This document shows positions 54,380 to 63,040 of a stretch of DNA of 64,000 nt, piece after piece. Both the position numbers and the translations under genes were made by a program. How positions within the stretch are numbered: position 1 is the first letter of the stretch; the number at the start of each line of letters is the position of its first letter. Origin of the DNA: Bradyrhizobium sp. CB82 (GTDB lineage: Bacteria > Pseudomonadota > Alphaproteobacteria > Rhizobiales > Xanthobacteraceae); contig NZ_CP121651.1 in assembly GCF_029714405.1 (NCBI RefSeq), forward strand, positions 806,001-870,000, given 5' to 3'. The notes beneath the pieces are model-generated. The model searched no databases. It saw only the letters and a list, made by a program, of their open reading frames with translations, and was not told the origin of the DNA.

Positions 54380-55324
54380 ATGTCCTATTTCTTCAACAAC
54401 ACCTCCGCGCAGCCCGCCTGCACCAGCAACATCCACCGTCCGATGGGCGGCATCGCCGGCCTTCGGGAGGTCCACGACGACGTCGGTCGCCTCACCGTCT
54501 CGGCCTTCCCGTTCGCGATGGTGAAAGACATCTCGCTCACTCTCGCCGCTATGCCGGCCTGCTACATCCTTGCGGATCATGCGACGGCCTATATCGGCGA
54601 GACCGGCAACGCCGGTCGCAGGCTCGGCGAGCATTCCGGCGATCCGTCGAAGGCGTTCGCCCGCGAGGTCTACGTCATCTCGGGTTACCAACGCGCCTGG
54701 TTCGACAAGACGGCGGCCGTCTACCTGCAGTTCCGTCTCACGCAAATCGCCGAGCAGGCCGGTTTGGTCGACATCATGAAGGGGACGAACCCGCAAGTGC
54801 TGGAGCTTCCCAACCACAAGCGCGCCTCGCTCGACCACTTCGTCGAGCACGGCGAGCGCCTCCTGTTCGACGCCGGATGTCGTGTGCTGCGCAGCAACTT
54901 CGCGAGCCAGCGCCGCAAGGCGGAAGCAGTCGATACCGATATGGCGATCGGGCCGGAAGACACCGGACCGATGCAGATCGACGTGACGGGCTTGCCCCCG
55001 CTCGGTAGTGAACTCGAGCTCGCCTATGGCGACCTCTGGGCTCGGGGCTACCCGGTCCGCGACGGTTTTGTAGTGACGGCCGGTTCGGAGGTGCGCAGCC
55101 TCGTGAACCCGAGCGTCAACCCGATCTTGCGCACCCGCCGGGCCGAACTCGCCGCGGCCGACGCGCTGGCCATTATCCCTGGCATTGAGGATCGGGCGCG
55201 CCTCCGCGTGGCCGTCTGCTTTCCGTCGGCTGCCATCGCGGCGAAGGTCGTGACCGGCGCGCATGTGAGCAGCGGCAAGTGGGTCAATCGCCGCTATCCC
55301 GAGCCGATCTTGATCGCGGGCTGA
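54380..55324 (+). CDS. GIY-YIG-like protein with DUF4357 C-terminus
   Basis: 314 residues. Residues 59-125 form a GIY-YIG-like fold: 'PACYIL' stands for the GIY strand, 'TAYIGETGNAGRRL' gives YIG at 71-73 and the Arg helix, and 'GEH' the His. In relatives a catalytic Glu follows in 'YLE.RL'; here it is Gln117 ('YLQFRL'). The C-terminus ('GFVVTAGSEVRSLVNPSVNP', 'FPSAAIAAKVVTGAHVSSGK') matches the DUF4357 plan, often fused to GIY-YIG nucleases in mobile islands. The protein may therefore bind rather than cut DNA. It is first of four tightly packed genes (10-base gap to the next) beside conjugation genes. Confidence 0.8.
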   Translation: MSYFFNNTSAQPACTSNIHRPMGGIAGLREVHDDVGRLTVSAFPFAMVKDISLTLAAMPACYILADHATAYIGETGNAGRRLGEHSGDPSKAFAREVYVISGYQRAWFDKTAAVYLQFRLTQIAEQAGLVDIMKGTNPQVLELPNHKRASLDHFVEHGERLLFDAGCRVLRSNFASQRRKAEAVDTDMAIGPEDTGPMQIDVTGLPPLGSELELAYGDLWARGYPVRDGFVVTAGSEVRSLVNPSVNPILRTRRAELAAADALAIIPGIEDRARLRVAVCFPSAAIAAKVVTGAHVSSGKWVNRRYPEPILIAG

Positions 55325-55334
55325 GGGATCAATC

Positions 55335-55907
55335 ATGTCGAACAAAATGGAAATGCCGGCGCGCAAGCGCCGGCATCGGGGCCTCGCTGACCCGATCGGC
55401 AATGCTCCCGATCTTGCCCGGCAGATCTCCGGGCCGGCCACTTCCGGGCGGCCTTTCGCCGCTCAGGACTTCTCCCCACTCGCGTGGTGGCGGACCTTGC
55501 CATCCTATCTCCTCCGCGATGCTGAGCATCTGCTGCTGATCGACACGCTTGACACCATCTGCGTGATGGACCGGCACGACGATTTTGCTGCGGCGCTGCG
55601 CGGTGACGCCGCAACAGCGGTCGGGGTGGCGTTCTCGCTGCTGCCCATCCACGAGGTGACGCTGACGGTCGACATCGCCATGACGGCGCTGCTGCGCTGC
55701 GCCCTCGCCGGCGACGCGACAGCCACTCTGGTCCTCGCGAGTATCCTTCACCGCGTTAAACTCAACCATTCCCTCGCAACCGAGTTGTCGGCCTCCTGGC
55801 AAACGCGTCTTGGCCGCGAGATTCGCCCGGGCGGGCTCCGGCGCCCCGGATTCTGCAACGGCTTGATGGTGGATGTTGTCAACGGCCAAGCGGAGGACCG
55901 AGCATGA
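55335..55907 (+). CDS. 190-residue protein of unknown function
   Basis: I do not recognise this protein. It starts with a basic segment ('MEMPARKRRHRGLADPIG'), then a mainly helical Ala/Leu-rich body ('AWWRTLPSYLLRDAEHLLLI', 'DIAMTALLRCALAGDATATL') and a short basic end. There is no signal peptide, and the hydrophobic helices look amphipathic rather than membrane-spanning. It begins 10 bases after the GIY-YIG-like gene, and its stop overlaps the ATPase ATG by four bases (ATGA), so it is made together with the ATPase, perhaps as an adaptor. Codon use matches the neighbours. Confidence 0.75.
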   Translation: MSNKMEMPARKRRHRGLADPIGNAPDLARQISGPATSGRPFAAQDFSPLAWWRTLPSYLLRDAEHLLLIDTLDTICVMDRHDDFAAALRGDAATAVGVAFSLLPIHEVTLTVDIAMTALLRCALAGDATATLVLASILHRVKLNHSLATELSASWQTRLGREIRPGGLRRPGFCNGLMVDVVNGQAEDRA

Positions 55908-57502
55908 GCGCCACGAGCGATAATGGCGATGACCTCGATCTGCCGGCGGCGGAGGACGCGGCCTCGACCGGAGCCGCGGCTGATTCGTCCGATTTGGATG
56001 AGCGTCTGCAGGCACTGCCCCGCCTTCTGCGCTACGCGATGCTCGTCAAGGAAGGCGCTTTCCATATCGAGGAGCGTCTGGTTGCCGAGATTAGCGAGCT
56101 CTGCCCTAGCCTTCCGCAGACCGCGCATTGGGCGACAGCGCTGAGAGCGGATGCCGGGCTTGCCCTTACAGCGCTGAGTACGGATGCCGGACTTGCCCTT
56201 GCGGCCGAGCTCGACAAGCGAGCCGTCAGTCTGGACCAGCCGGTCCTGCGCAGCCTCTCGGACTGCGTGCGCTTGCTGTGCCTTCCACTGCCGTGCTCAG
56301 CAGAGACCTTCGACGACTATCGCAGGGTCGGGAAGGCGTTGGTCGAAGCTTTCCGAAAGGCTTGTCGCGACGTTGACGAAGAGCTGCGTTGCGATCTCGA
56401 AGGAGTGACCTACGGCTGGGCGGCTCTGCCGGCCTGCCGCGACCTACTCTCAAAGCATGTCGGGGCCGTCGCGAACGCGACCACGCTCGGGCCCATCATG
56501 GCGGAGCACCGGATCGCCGCTGCTAAGGCGACCCTGCGCCGCCAATTGAAGGAAGAGGAGGAGCGCCGAAAGCAGCAGACTGCCGAGATCTCTGTCGCAA
56601 ATCAGCAGCAGGAGCCTTCCCCAAACTCCACACCAGATCATGGCCTCGTGGTCGCGCGTCTGTCCCCGGAGGAGATGAAGAACGTCAAGCTCAAGGATAT
56701 TTTGGGACCGCTGAAGAGTGTCATCAACGCTCCTTTGCCGCTCGTTGAGGTGCCGCCTCTGCAGGAGGCGCGCAATGCTCTGCTGTTCGAGTTCCCATAC
56801 GCAATCGACGTCATCGATTTCGCGCTGGCCGATCTCGTCGGCCGCACCACAATTCGTCTCCGTCCCCTCCTGATTGTTGGCGAGCCCGGCGGCGGCAAGA
56901 GCCGATTTGCCCGCCGAATCGGTGAGGTGCTGGGTCTCCACGTTTGGCGGACCGACGCCAGTCGTTCCGACGGTGCGGTGTTCGGGGGAACCGACCGGCG
57001 CTGGTACTCGGCCGAGCCTTGCCATCCTTTTCTCGCCATCGCGCAGGGCAAAACGGCAAACGTATTGGTCCTCCTGGATGAATTGGAGAAAGCTGCAACG
57101 AGGTCCGACCACGGCCGACTATGGGACTGCCTGCTCGGCTTTCTCGAGCCGGAGACGAATTCCAGATATCCCGATCCCGCATTGCAGACCAATCTCGACC
57201 TATCGCAGGTGAGCTACATCGCCACGGCCAACGCTCTCGATCCGCTGCCGAGCCCTATCCGGGACCGTTTCCGCATCGTGACCTTTCCGAAACCGGCGGC
57301 GAATCATTTGGACGCTCTACTGCCGGCGGTGATCGCCGACCTCGCCAAAGAGCGCGGCCTCGACCAGAGCTGGGTGCCGCCGCTCGATGGCGTTGAGCGC
57401 GAAGCCGCCGCGAAGCACTGGCCCGGCGGCTCGGTGCGGCGCCTGCGCCGCATTGTCGAGGCTGTCCTGCGCGAGCGCGACATTCGCGCATCGAGGAACT
57501 GA
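55904..57502 (+). CDS. Lon-like AAA+ ATPase
   Basis: 532 residues. The first 230 are helical with no family I can name and include an 11-residue tandem repeat and a charged coiled coil ('RRQLKEEEERRKQQ'). The AAA+ core follows: Walker A GEPGGGKS at 326-333, Walker B 'VLVLLDELEKA' at 387-397, a sensor-1 region 'VSYIATANALDPLPSPIRDR' and a lid ending 'PGGSVRRLRRIVEAVL'. The core is closest to the ATPase part of Lon-type proteases, but no protease domain follows. It should unfold or remodel a substrate, likely its operon partners. It is coupled to the preceding gene and ends two bases before the DUF2130 gene. Confidence 0.85.
   Translation: MSATSDNGDDLDLPAAEDAASTGAAADSSDLDERLQALPRLLRYAMLVKEGAFHIEERLVAEISELCPSLPQTAHWATALRADAGLALTALSTDAGLALAAELDKRAVSLDQPVLRSLSDCVRLLCLPLPCSAETFDDYRRVGKALVEAFRKACRDVDEELRCDLEGVTYGWAALPACRDLLSKHVGAVANATTLGPIMAEHRIAAAKATLRRQLKEEEERRKQQTAEISVANQQQEPSPNSTPDHGLVVARLSPEEMKNVKLKDILGPLKSVINAPLPLVEVPPLQEARNALLFEFPYAIDVIDFALADLVGRTTIRLRPLLIVGEPGGGKSRFARRIGEVLGLHVWRTDASRSDGAVFGGTDRRWYSAEPCHPFLAIAQGKTANVLVLLDELEKAATRSDHGRLWDCLLGFLEPETNSRYPDPALQTNLDLSQVSYIATANALDPLPSPIRDRFRIVTFPKPAANHLDALLPAVIADLAKERGLDQSWVPPLDGVEREAAAKHWPGGSVRRLRRIVEAVLRERDIRASRN
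56135..56200 (+). repeat. 33-base tandem repeat within the ATPase gene
   Basis: Units at 56135-56167 and 56168-56200 differ at three bases and encode '(T)ALRADAGLAL' and '(T)ALSTDAGLAL'. The repeat keeps the frame and lies in the N-terminal helical region. It is probably a recent in-frame duplication. Confidence 0.85.
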
Positions 57503-57504
57503 TC

Positions 57505-58917
57505 ATGGCGGAACAGAACAACGGAAACGCGCGGCCGCCATTGCCGCGGCCGCCGCAATTGCGCGGGATAACCCGCGCGCAGGGCTTAAACAGCTCTCCC
57601 TCGCCCGGTACTATCGCGGTCAATCCTCCGAGGACCGATACCGTGACCGATCCCCAGATCGTCTGCCCGAACTGCCGTACCGAAATCAAGCTGACAGAAT
57701 CGCTCGCGGCGCCCCTGATTGCCGAAACGCGCCGCAAGTTCGACCAACAGCTTGCGGCCAAGGAAGCAGACTTTGGCCAGCGCGAAGCGCTGCTCAAGCA
57801 GGCCAGCGAGGAAGTCGCGAAAGCTCGCGAGACCGTTGACGAGCAGGTTGCGGCTAAGCTGAAGGCAGAGCGGGCCAACATCACCGAGGCGGAAGCAAAG
57901 CGAGCGCGTCTGGCGGTCGCCGACGAGCTCAGCACCCGCGACCGGCAGTTGACCGATTTGCAGCAGATGCTTGCAGCCAACAACGAGAAGTTGGCCGCGG
58001 CCCAGAAGATCCAGGCGGACATGCTCCGCAAGGAGCGCGAGCTCGACGACGCCAAGCGCGAAGTCGAGCTCACGATCGAAACGAAGGTGCAGCAGGCACT
58101 TGCGGCTGTACGCGAAAAGGCGAAGCTGGATGCCGAGGACGGCTTCAAGGCGAAAGTCGCGGAGAAAGAAGCCCAGATCGCCGGCATGAACCGGCAGATC
58201 GAGGAACTCCGCCGCCGGGCCGAACAGGGCTCGCAGCAGCTGCAAGGCGAAGCCCTGGAGCTCGAACTGGAATCCCTGCTCCGCAATCAGTTTCCGCGCG
58301 ACCTCATCGAGCCGGTGCCGAAGGGCGATTTCGGCGGCGACGTCCTGCATCGCGTGTTCGGTCCTGGTGGGCAGACCTGCGGCACGATCCTCTGGGAATC
58401 GAAGCGGACCAAACGTTGGAGTGACGACTGGCTGACCAAGCTCAGGAGCGACCAGCGCGCGGCCAAAGCGGAGGTCGCCCTCATTGTCTCCAGCGCGCTG
58501 CCGAAGGAAATAGAAACCTTCGGACTGGTCGACAATGTTTGGGTTGCGGAGCCCCGGTTCGCCGTTCCTCTCGCCATCGTGCTCCGGCACGGGCTGATCG
58601 ACCTCGCCGGCAGCCGTCAGGCTCAGGAAGGCCAGCAGACCAAAATGGAGATGATGTACGGCTATCTGACCGGTCCGCGCTTCCGCCATCGCATCGATGC
58701 GATCGTGGAGAAGTTCACCGACATGCAGGCCGACCTCGACCGCGAGCGCAAGACGATGATGCGGCTTTGGGCGAAGCGCGAAGAACAGCTCCGCGGCGTG
58801 CTCGACTCCACCGCCGGCCTCTACGGCGACCTCCAGGGCATAGCCGGTCGGGCAATGCAAGAGATCGAGAGTCTTGATGTGCTGATGATTGAGGTGAAGG
58901 GCGAAGCGGCAGAGTAG
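57505..58917 (+). CDS. DUF2130 protein: zinc-ribbon-like start, coiled coil, PD-(D/E)XK-like core
   Basis: 470 residues from ATG 57505. A GTG at 57643 with GAGG upstream is a good second start, just before the conserved 'DPQIVCPNCRTEIKLTES'. A long coiled coil spans about residues 75-245 ('QQLAAKEADFGQREALLKQA'). The C-terminal core reads 'PKGDFGGDVLHRVF' and 'CGTILWESKRTKRW', giving Asp279 and Glu298-x-Lys300, a PD-(D/E)XK nuclease-like arrangement as in RmuC-like proteins. DUF2130 itself has no settled function. It ends the cassette; nothing follows on this strand. The nuclease idea rests on the motif only. Confidence 0.82.
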   Translation: MAEQNNGNARPPLPRPPQLRGITRAQGLNSSPSPGTIAVNPPRTDTVTDPQIVCPNCRTEIKLTESLAAPLIAETRRKFDQQLAAKEADFGQREALLKQASEEVAKARETVDEQVAAKLKAERANITEAEAKRARLAVADELSTRDRQLTDLQQMLAANNEKLAAAQKIQADMLRKERELDDAKREVELTIETKVQQALAAVREKAKLDAEDGFKAKVAEKEAQIAGMNRQIEELRRRAEQGSQQLQGEALELELESLLRNQFPRDLIEPVPKGDFGGDVLHRVFGPGGQTCGTILWESKRTKRWSDDWLTKLRSDQRAAKAEVALIVSSALPKEIETFGLVDNVWVAEPRFAVPLAIVLRHGLIDLAGSRQAQEGQQTKMEMMYGYLTGPRFRHRIDAIVEKFTDMQADLDRERKTMMRLWAKREEQLRGVLDSTAGLYGDLQGIAGRAMQEIESLDVLMIEVKGEAAE

Positions 58918-59122
58918 ATCAGGCCAAACACGCTTCGGCTCGAGCCTTCGTGTCGTCGACGCCATTCGGCTGCAAGGTTCGGAAAGTGGCGACCTACATC
59001 AATGGCTGCACGAGCAATCACCGATACGATCGGTCTTCTTATCATACCACGAGAGTGAAACGCCAGATCCAGAACTCCGGTACGAAGTGATGTTTGCGCG
59101 GCTTATTGATCATGGCTCTTTA

Positions 59123-59980
59123 TCACGGCAGGAGGTGGCACGGGCTGTCCTGAGGCGTCATGATCATTACCGCACGATGCGCGCGGGTTGTAGCAACGTG
59201 AAGGTTGAAGCGGGCGGAGCGTTCGCCATCGGCGCCGGCGCGCTGGAGGTAGCGCTGGAATTGGCCTTCGAAGACGATGACCTCGTCGAATTCCTTTCCC
59301 TTGGCTTTGTGGATCGTCATGACGGTGACGCCCCGTTGCGGCCGGGTGGTTGCCGCGAACTGATCTTCGACGACGGCGGCGGCGAGCAAGGTACGAGCGT
59401 GGCTATAGGCACCATGGGTGCGCCAAGCCTCGGCCAGCCTGGATTCGATTTGGGCGCCGCGCCGCAACAGGCGCATGTGACGCGCTTCCCTGGCCACGAC
59501 CTGGAACTCCTTACGGTCGCTTGCATTGAGTCGGGCCCGGATGGCCCGCCAGTCCGTCATAGGATCTCCCGACAGGGCCAAGGTTGCGACGGTGTCCATA
59601 AGGTTTCGGATGCCGGGTCCGATACCGCGTGCTTCAAGGCCCTCTACTCCACGGCCTCGAACAGCGGTGGCTAGGTCGCGATATCGGGCGGCCTTTCGGC
59701 GCGCCCCTACCGATGCCTCTTCGGTTCTGCCGAGCTCGAACGCGGCAAGCCCGTCCAGGATCGCGGCGGCAAGATGCTGATCGCTCGAGCGCGGCTCCAT
59801 AAGCAATGCAATCAGGTCCGCAGCAAGCATCGGTCCCTCGGCGGCAACGAGAATGTCGACCGGATAGGCCGGGAGGCCGTGAACGGCCTGGGCCATGTAG
59901 TCGAAGACGTTAATGGCCAGCGTGTTTGCGGGAACGAGCACGACGGATACGATCAGGGAACGCGCTATCCTGGACCGCCG
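59123..59980 (-). pseudogene. UvrD-like helicase, C-terminal fragment
   Basis: The frame gives the 2B/2A end of a superfamily 1 helicase: 'RGVTVMTIHKAKGKEFDEVI' (motif V), 'RFNLHVATTRAHRAVMIMTP' (motif VI) and a preceding helical region 'YVRLLRRG'-like at 'HMRLLRRGAQIESRLAEAWR'. Motifs I to III with the Walker boxes are absent; upstream of about 59980 the sequence belongs to the conjugation module. The remaining 285 residues cannot hydrolyse ATP. It lies convergent to the DUF2130 gene, separated by 200 bases. An intact helicase may once have been part of the neighbouring cassette. Confidence 0.75.
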
Positions 59981-60113
59981 CGGAGGATGTCTTGTCGATC
60001 GGCGCTGACTTGGTCGCGGACTCGTCGCCCCCCTTGTCTCTATTGGAACCGCGACCCGTGCGACGTTGCCGCTCGAGACTGAAATCCTCGCTATCGTCAC
60101 GTGTGTCGTTCAT
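59910..60113 (-). pseudogene. Truncated gene after traG, perhaps relaxase N-terminus
   Basis: An ATG at 60113 overlaps the end of traG and gives 'MNDTRDDSEDFSLERQRRTG' with a basic, Gly/Arg-rich continuation to 59910. In rhizobial elements with this virB-traG arrangement the gene after traG is a VirD2-like relaxase that begins with such an acidic-then-basic stretch. The frame runs out where helicase sequence begins, so only the start would remain. The family call is weak. Confidence 0.35.
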
Positions 60114-62043
60114 GCTGCGGCTCGTTCTTCTTGCGGCCGGACCGTCGTGCCGGCGGAATGGCTTGGGCATCGATATAATTCAGGGTCCAGGCCTTCATGT
60201 CATCTTCGGAGAGGCCTTCGAGGTCGACATCCACATCCCCGAAATCGAATGAAGCGTTGGCAGGAATCGTCGAGGGGTCGGCGACCTCCTCGTCGGTCAT
60301 CGGCCGTGACCGAAACACCGCGCGGAGTTCAGCGACCTCGGAACGGAGTTCCTTGATTTCGGCGTCAAGCAGCGCATTCGAGCGGCCCTTCGGCATCTTG
60401 GGGATGGGGGCTGGCAGCAATCGCGGCAGGAACGCCTTGTCCTCGTAGTAGACGATCTTGTCGACAATGATGGGTGGAATGCCGGTCCCAAGTATGAAGG
60501 CCTTGGATTTCGGAAGCAGCTTCAGCTCTTGCGGCAGCATCAGGGCGCGACGATGCTCGGAGATCGTCTCGCTGGTGGATCGCATGGCGAGCCCTTTTGG
60601 TCCGCTGCGGCTGTGCGCTTTCACGGTATCGTAGCCGATACGCTCCGAGAGCTCATTCGCCACGTCCTGCTCCTTCGGGGCAAACACGACCTCGACGGCA
60701 TGGTTGGTCATGAAGTTGCGGGCCGCGTCGATCCCGTAGATCGCGCGCAATTGTGCCGGGCTTTGGACCACGGTGAGAAGGCGGATGCCGTATCCGGCGA
60801 TGAAGGCGACCGATTTTGCCAGCACATTGACATTGCCTAGCGCTGGAAATTCATCGAGCAGCAACAGTAGCTTCCGATTGAGTTTAGGGTTTTGCTCCGG
60901 CAATTGGCGAGTATTCAGATCAACCACCTGCTGAAACAGCAGATTGAGAAGCGGCGCCATGCGGTCGAGATTGTCGGGCGTCACCCCGAGATAGATCGAC
61001 ATCGGCCGCTGCCTCAGCTGTCGCAGGTCGAAATCATTGGCCGAGGTTGCGGCATCGATGCGGGGATTGAGCCAGAGGCCGAGGCGGGCCGTCACAGTCT
61101 TGCGGACCGAGTTCAGCGTGTTTTCGGAGGCGGCCAGGAAATCATTCAGTGCGGTGATGCAGTGCCGCGACAGTGGCGACGGGCTGGAGCTGCGAACGGC
61201 GATGACTTTGTCAAAGTGGGTTTTGAGATCCTGGGTCGCCGACAGCTGGCGCAGGATCTCGCCGATCGTCAACGGCAAGCCCGGCGTCTCCGCGACATAG
61301 CCGCCAATCGCCACAAAGGATGAACGAGCCGCCTCGAACCAGAACGGATCACCCCGGCTTTCGGCCGGAAATAGCATCACCGCGATGCGCTGCAGATCGT
61401 CATAAAGGTCGGCGGAATCACTGCGCACATAGCCCAGGGGATTGTAGCGTGCGGTGCGACCGTTCTCGTCAAGGGGATCGAACAGATGGACCTCCTGGCC
61501 ATGGGCTGCGCGAAAGCCGGCGGAGCGATCCCAGTTCTCTTTCTTGACGTCGAGCGCGACGACCGAATCCGGCCAATTGAGTAGGTTTGGGATGACATAG
61601 CCGACGCCCTTCCCGGCGCGCGTTGGGGCATAGAGGAGGACGTGTTCCGATCCGCCGAAGCAGAGCATTGCACCGTCTTTGCGGCCGAGCAGCAGACCCT
61701 CCTTGGATCGCAGGCCGGCAGCCTTGATCTCGCGCTCGGACGCGAAACGGGCTTTGCCGTGAAGCGGAAGCGGCCGGTGCCGGAGGATGGCGCCCAGTAG
61801 GCCAAAGACCACAATCAGCCCGGCCAGGGTCGACAGCGTCAGCCAGCGGTCGAAACGTGGGTCAGCGCCATAACGCGGCCAGCCTGTGGCGATCTCCAGC
61901 CAGTGAAAGCCGCCATCGTGGTGCCTGAGCCCGAGCAGCAGAACGTTCGAGGCGACCAGCAGGAAGACTGCTCCGGCCCCGAGCGCAAGCGCTGTGCCCT
62001 TCGCCACCTTAACGGGCGTGGTCGCGTTTGCGAACGGGGTCAT
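60097..62043 (-). CDS. traG: Type IV secretion coupling protein (TraG/VirD4)
   Basis: 648 residues from ATG 62043. Two N-terminal helices ('ALALGAGAVFLLVASNVLLL', 'LAGLIVVFGLLGAIL') are followed by the RecA-like core: Walker A in 'VLLYAPTRAGKGVGYVIPNL', Walker B in 'LLLLLDEFPALGNVNVLAKS' and 'RLLTVVQSPAQLRAIYG'. The C-terminus is acidic. The protein links the relaxase-bound DNA to the secretion channel and powers transfer. It overlaps virB11 by 35 bases. The next gene is cut, so transfer by this module alone is unlikely. Confidence 0.94.
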   Translation of the reverse strand: MTPFANATTPVKVAKGTALALGAGAVFLLVASNVLLLGLRHHDGGFHWLEIATGWPRYGADPRFDRWLTLSTLAGLIVVFGLLGAILRHRPLPLHGKARFASEREIKAAGLRSKEGLLLGRKDGAMLCFGGSEHVLLYAPTRAGKGVGYVIPNLLNWPDSVVALDVKKENWDRSAGFRAAHGQEVHLFDPLDENGRTARYNPLGYVRSDSADLYDDLQRIAVMLFPAESRGDPFWFEAARSSFVAIGGYVAETPGLPLTIGEILRQLSATQDLKTHFDKVIAVRSSSPSPLSRHCITALNDFLAASENTLNSVRKTVTARLGLWLNPRIDAATSANDFDLRQLRQRPMSIYLGVTPDNLDRMAPLLNLLFQQVVDLNTRQLPEQNPKLNRKLLLLLDEFPALGNVNVLAKSVAFIAGYGIRLLTVVQSPAQLRAIYGIDAARNFMTNHAVEVVFAPKEQDVANELSERIGYDTVKAHSRSGPKGLAMRSTSETISEHRRALMLPQELKLLPKSKAFILGTGIPPIIVDKIVYYEDKAFLPRLLPAPIPKMPKGRSNALLDAEIKELRSEVAELRAVFRSRPMTDEEVADPSTIPANASFDFGDVDVDLEGLSEDDMKAWTLNYIDAQAIPPARRSGRKKNEPQHERHT

Positions 62044-63040
62044 AGTAGATTTCCGAAATGCGATAGCGGCCGTTACGCTTCTCCATCTGGACGACGACGT
62101 CGACCAGATGCAACAACAGCGAACGGATATCGTCCCGATGAAGGTCACGTCCCTCGGCACTTTCCTTGACCAACAGCGTCATCTGTTCGAAGGCAAGACG
62201 GGCGCTGTCGGCGTGAACCGTCGTGATCGATCCAGGGTGCCCCGAGTTCACATTCCTGAGGTAAAAGAAGGCGGTGCCGTCGCGCAGCTCCTGCAGCAGG
62301 ATCCGGTCGGGCCGCATGCGCAAGGACGATTCGAGCAGTTCACGGGGGCCGATTTTGGCCACACCCTGCCCATCCTTGGCGTAGAGCAGCCGGACGCAAT
62401 TCTGGTGCGGGATGACGAGCTCGGCCGTGTCTTCAATGGTGATGAGCCGTTCATGCGCTGGGATCGCTGCAATCAGCGCCTTGGACAGAGTGGTCTTGCC
62501 CGAGCCGGTTGCCCCTGAGATCAGGATATTGCGGCGGGTGTGCACCGCAAGCTCGAGGAACTCGCGCCACTGCCCGGCGTCTTTCAGAGCGAGCAATCGA
62601 TGCTCATCGGCGGTCAGCTCGTCACTCGCGGAGCGGACCTCGTCGAATAGCCTTGTCCGCTCCAAAGCGTCCAGATTCATGGTCAGTGTCGAGGGCTTGC
62701 GAATGGTCAAGCTGATCGTGCCGGCCGGGACCGCTGGCGGCACCACGATCTGACAGCGCTCCTCGCCGATCAGGCTGGTTGAGACCACCGGGTATTCCGG
62801 CCCTATGTCCTGTCGGGTGTGACTTGCGGCTGCGGTTGCAAGATGAGAGAGGTAAGCGTGCGTAAGGGCTGCCGATTCATGCCGGGCCCAACCGTCAGGC
62901 CCTTCCACGAAGATCTCGCCGGGACGGTTGACGACGATTTCGGTCAGGGCGTCGTCCGCGAGGTAAGGAGCCAGCGGCTCGAGATAGCGCGCCAGCACCA
63001 GACGCCCGCCATCATGTCCGATGGATGCGACCTGGCTCAT
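62009..63040 (-). CDS. virB11: Type IV secretion ATPase VirB11
   Basis: 343 residues from ATG 63040, which overlaps the virB10 stop by four bases (ATGA); a long upstream in-frame extension is antisense-like and ignored. Walker A is 'ILISGATGSGKTTLSKALI', the Asp box 'ERLITIEDTAEL', Walker B region 'RPDRILLQELRDGTAFFYL' and the His box 'VNSGHPGSITTVHAD'. It forms the hexameric traffic ATPase at the base of the channel. Gene order virB10-virB11-traG is that of integrative conjugative elements with a VirB-type pore. Confidence 0.94.
   Translation of the reverse strand: MSQVASIGHDGGRLVLARYLEPLAPYLADDALTEIVVNRPGEIFVEGPDGWARHESAALTHAYLSHLATAAASHTRQDIGPEYPVVSTSLIGEERCQIVVPPAVPAGTISLTIRKPSTLTMNLDALERTRLFDEVRSASDELTADEHRLLALKDAGQWREFLELAVHTRRNILISGATGSGKTTLSKALIAAIPAHERLITIEDTAELVIPHQNCVRLLYAKDGQGVAKIGPRELLESSLRMRPDRILLQELRDGTAFFYLRNVNSGHPGSITTVHADSARLAFEQMTLLVKESAEGRDLHRDDIRSLLLHLVDVVVQMEKRNGRYRISEIYYDPVRKRDHAR

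Noticed and set aside
56135..56200. Tandem repeat as a CRISPR or satellite
   Set aside because: Only two adjoining units without spacers, inside a coding frame.
57586..58965. 459-codon open frame on the minus strand
   Set aside because: Antisense shadow of the DUF2130 coiled coil, with no ribosome site or family.
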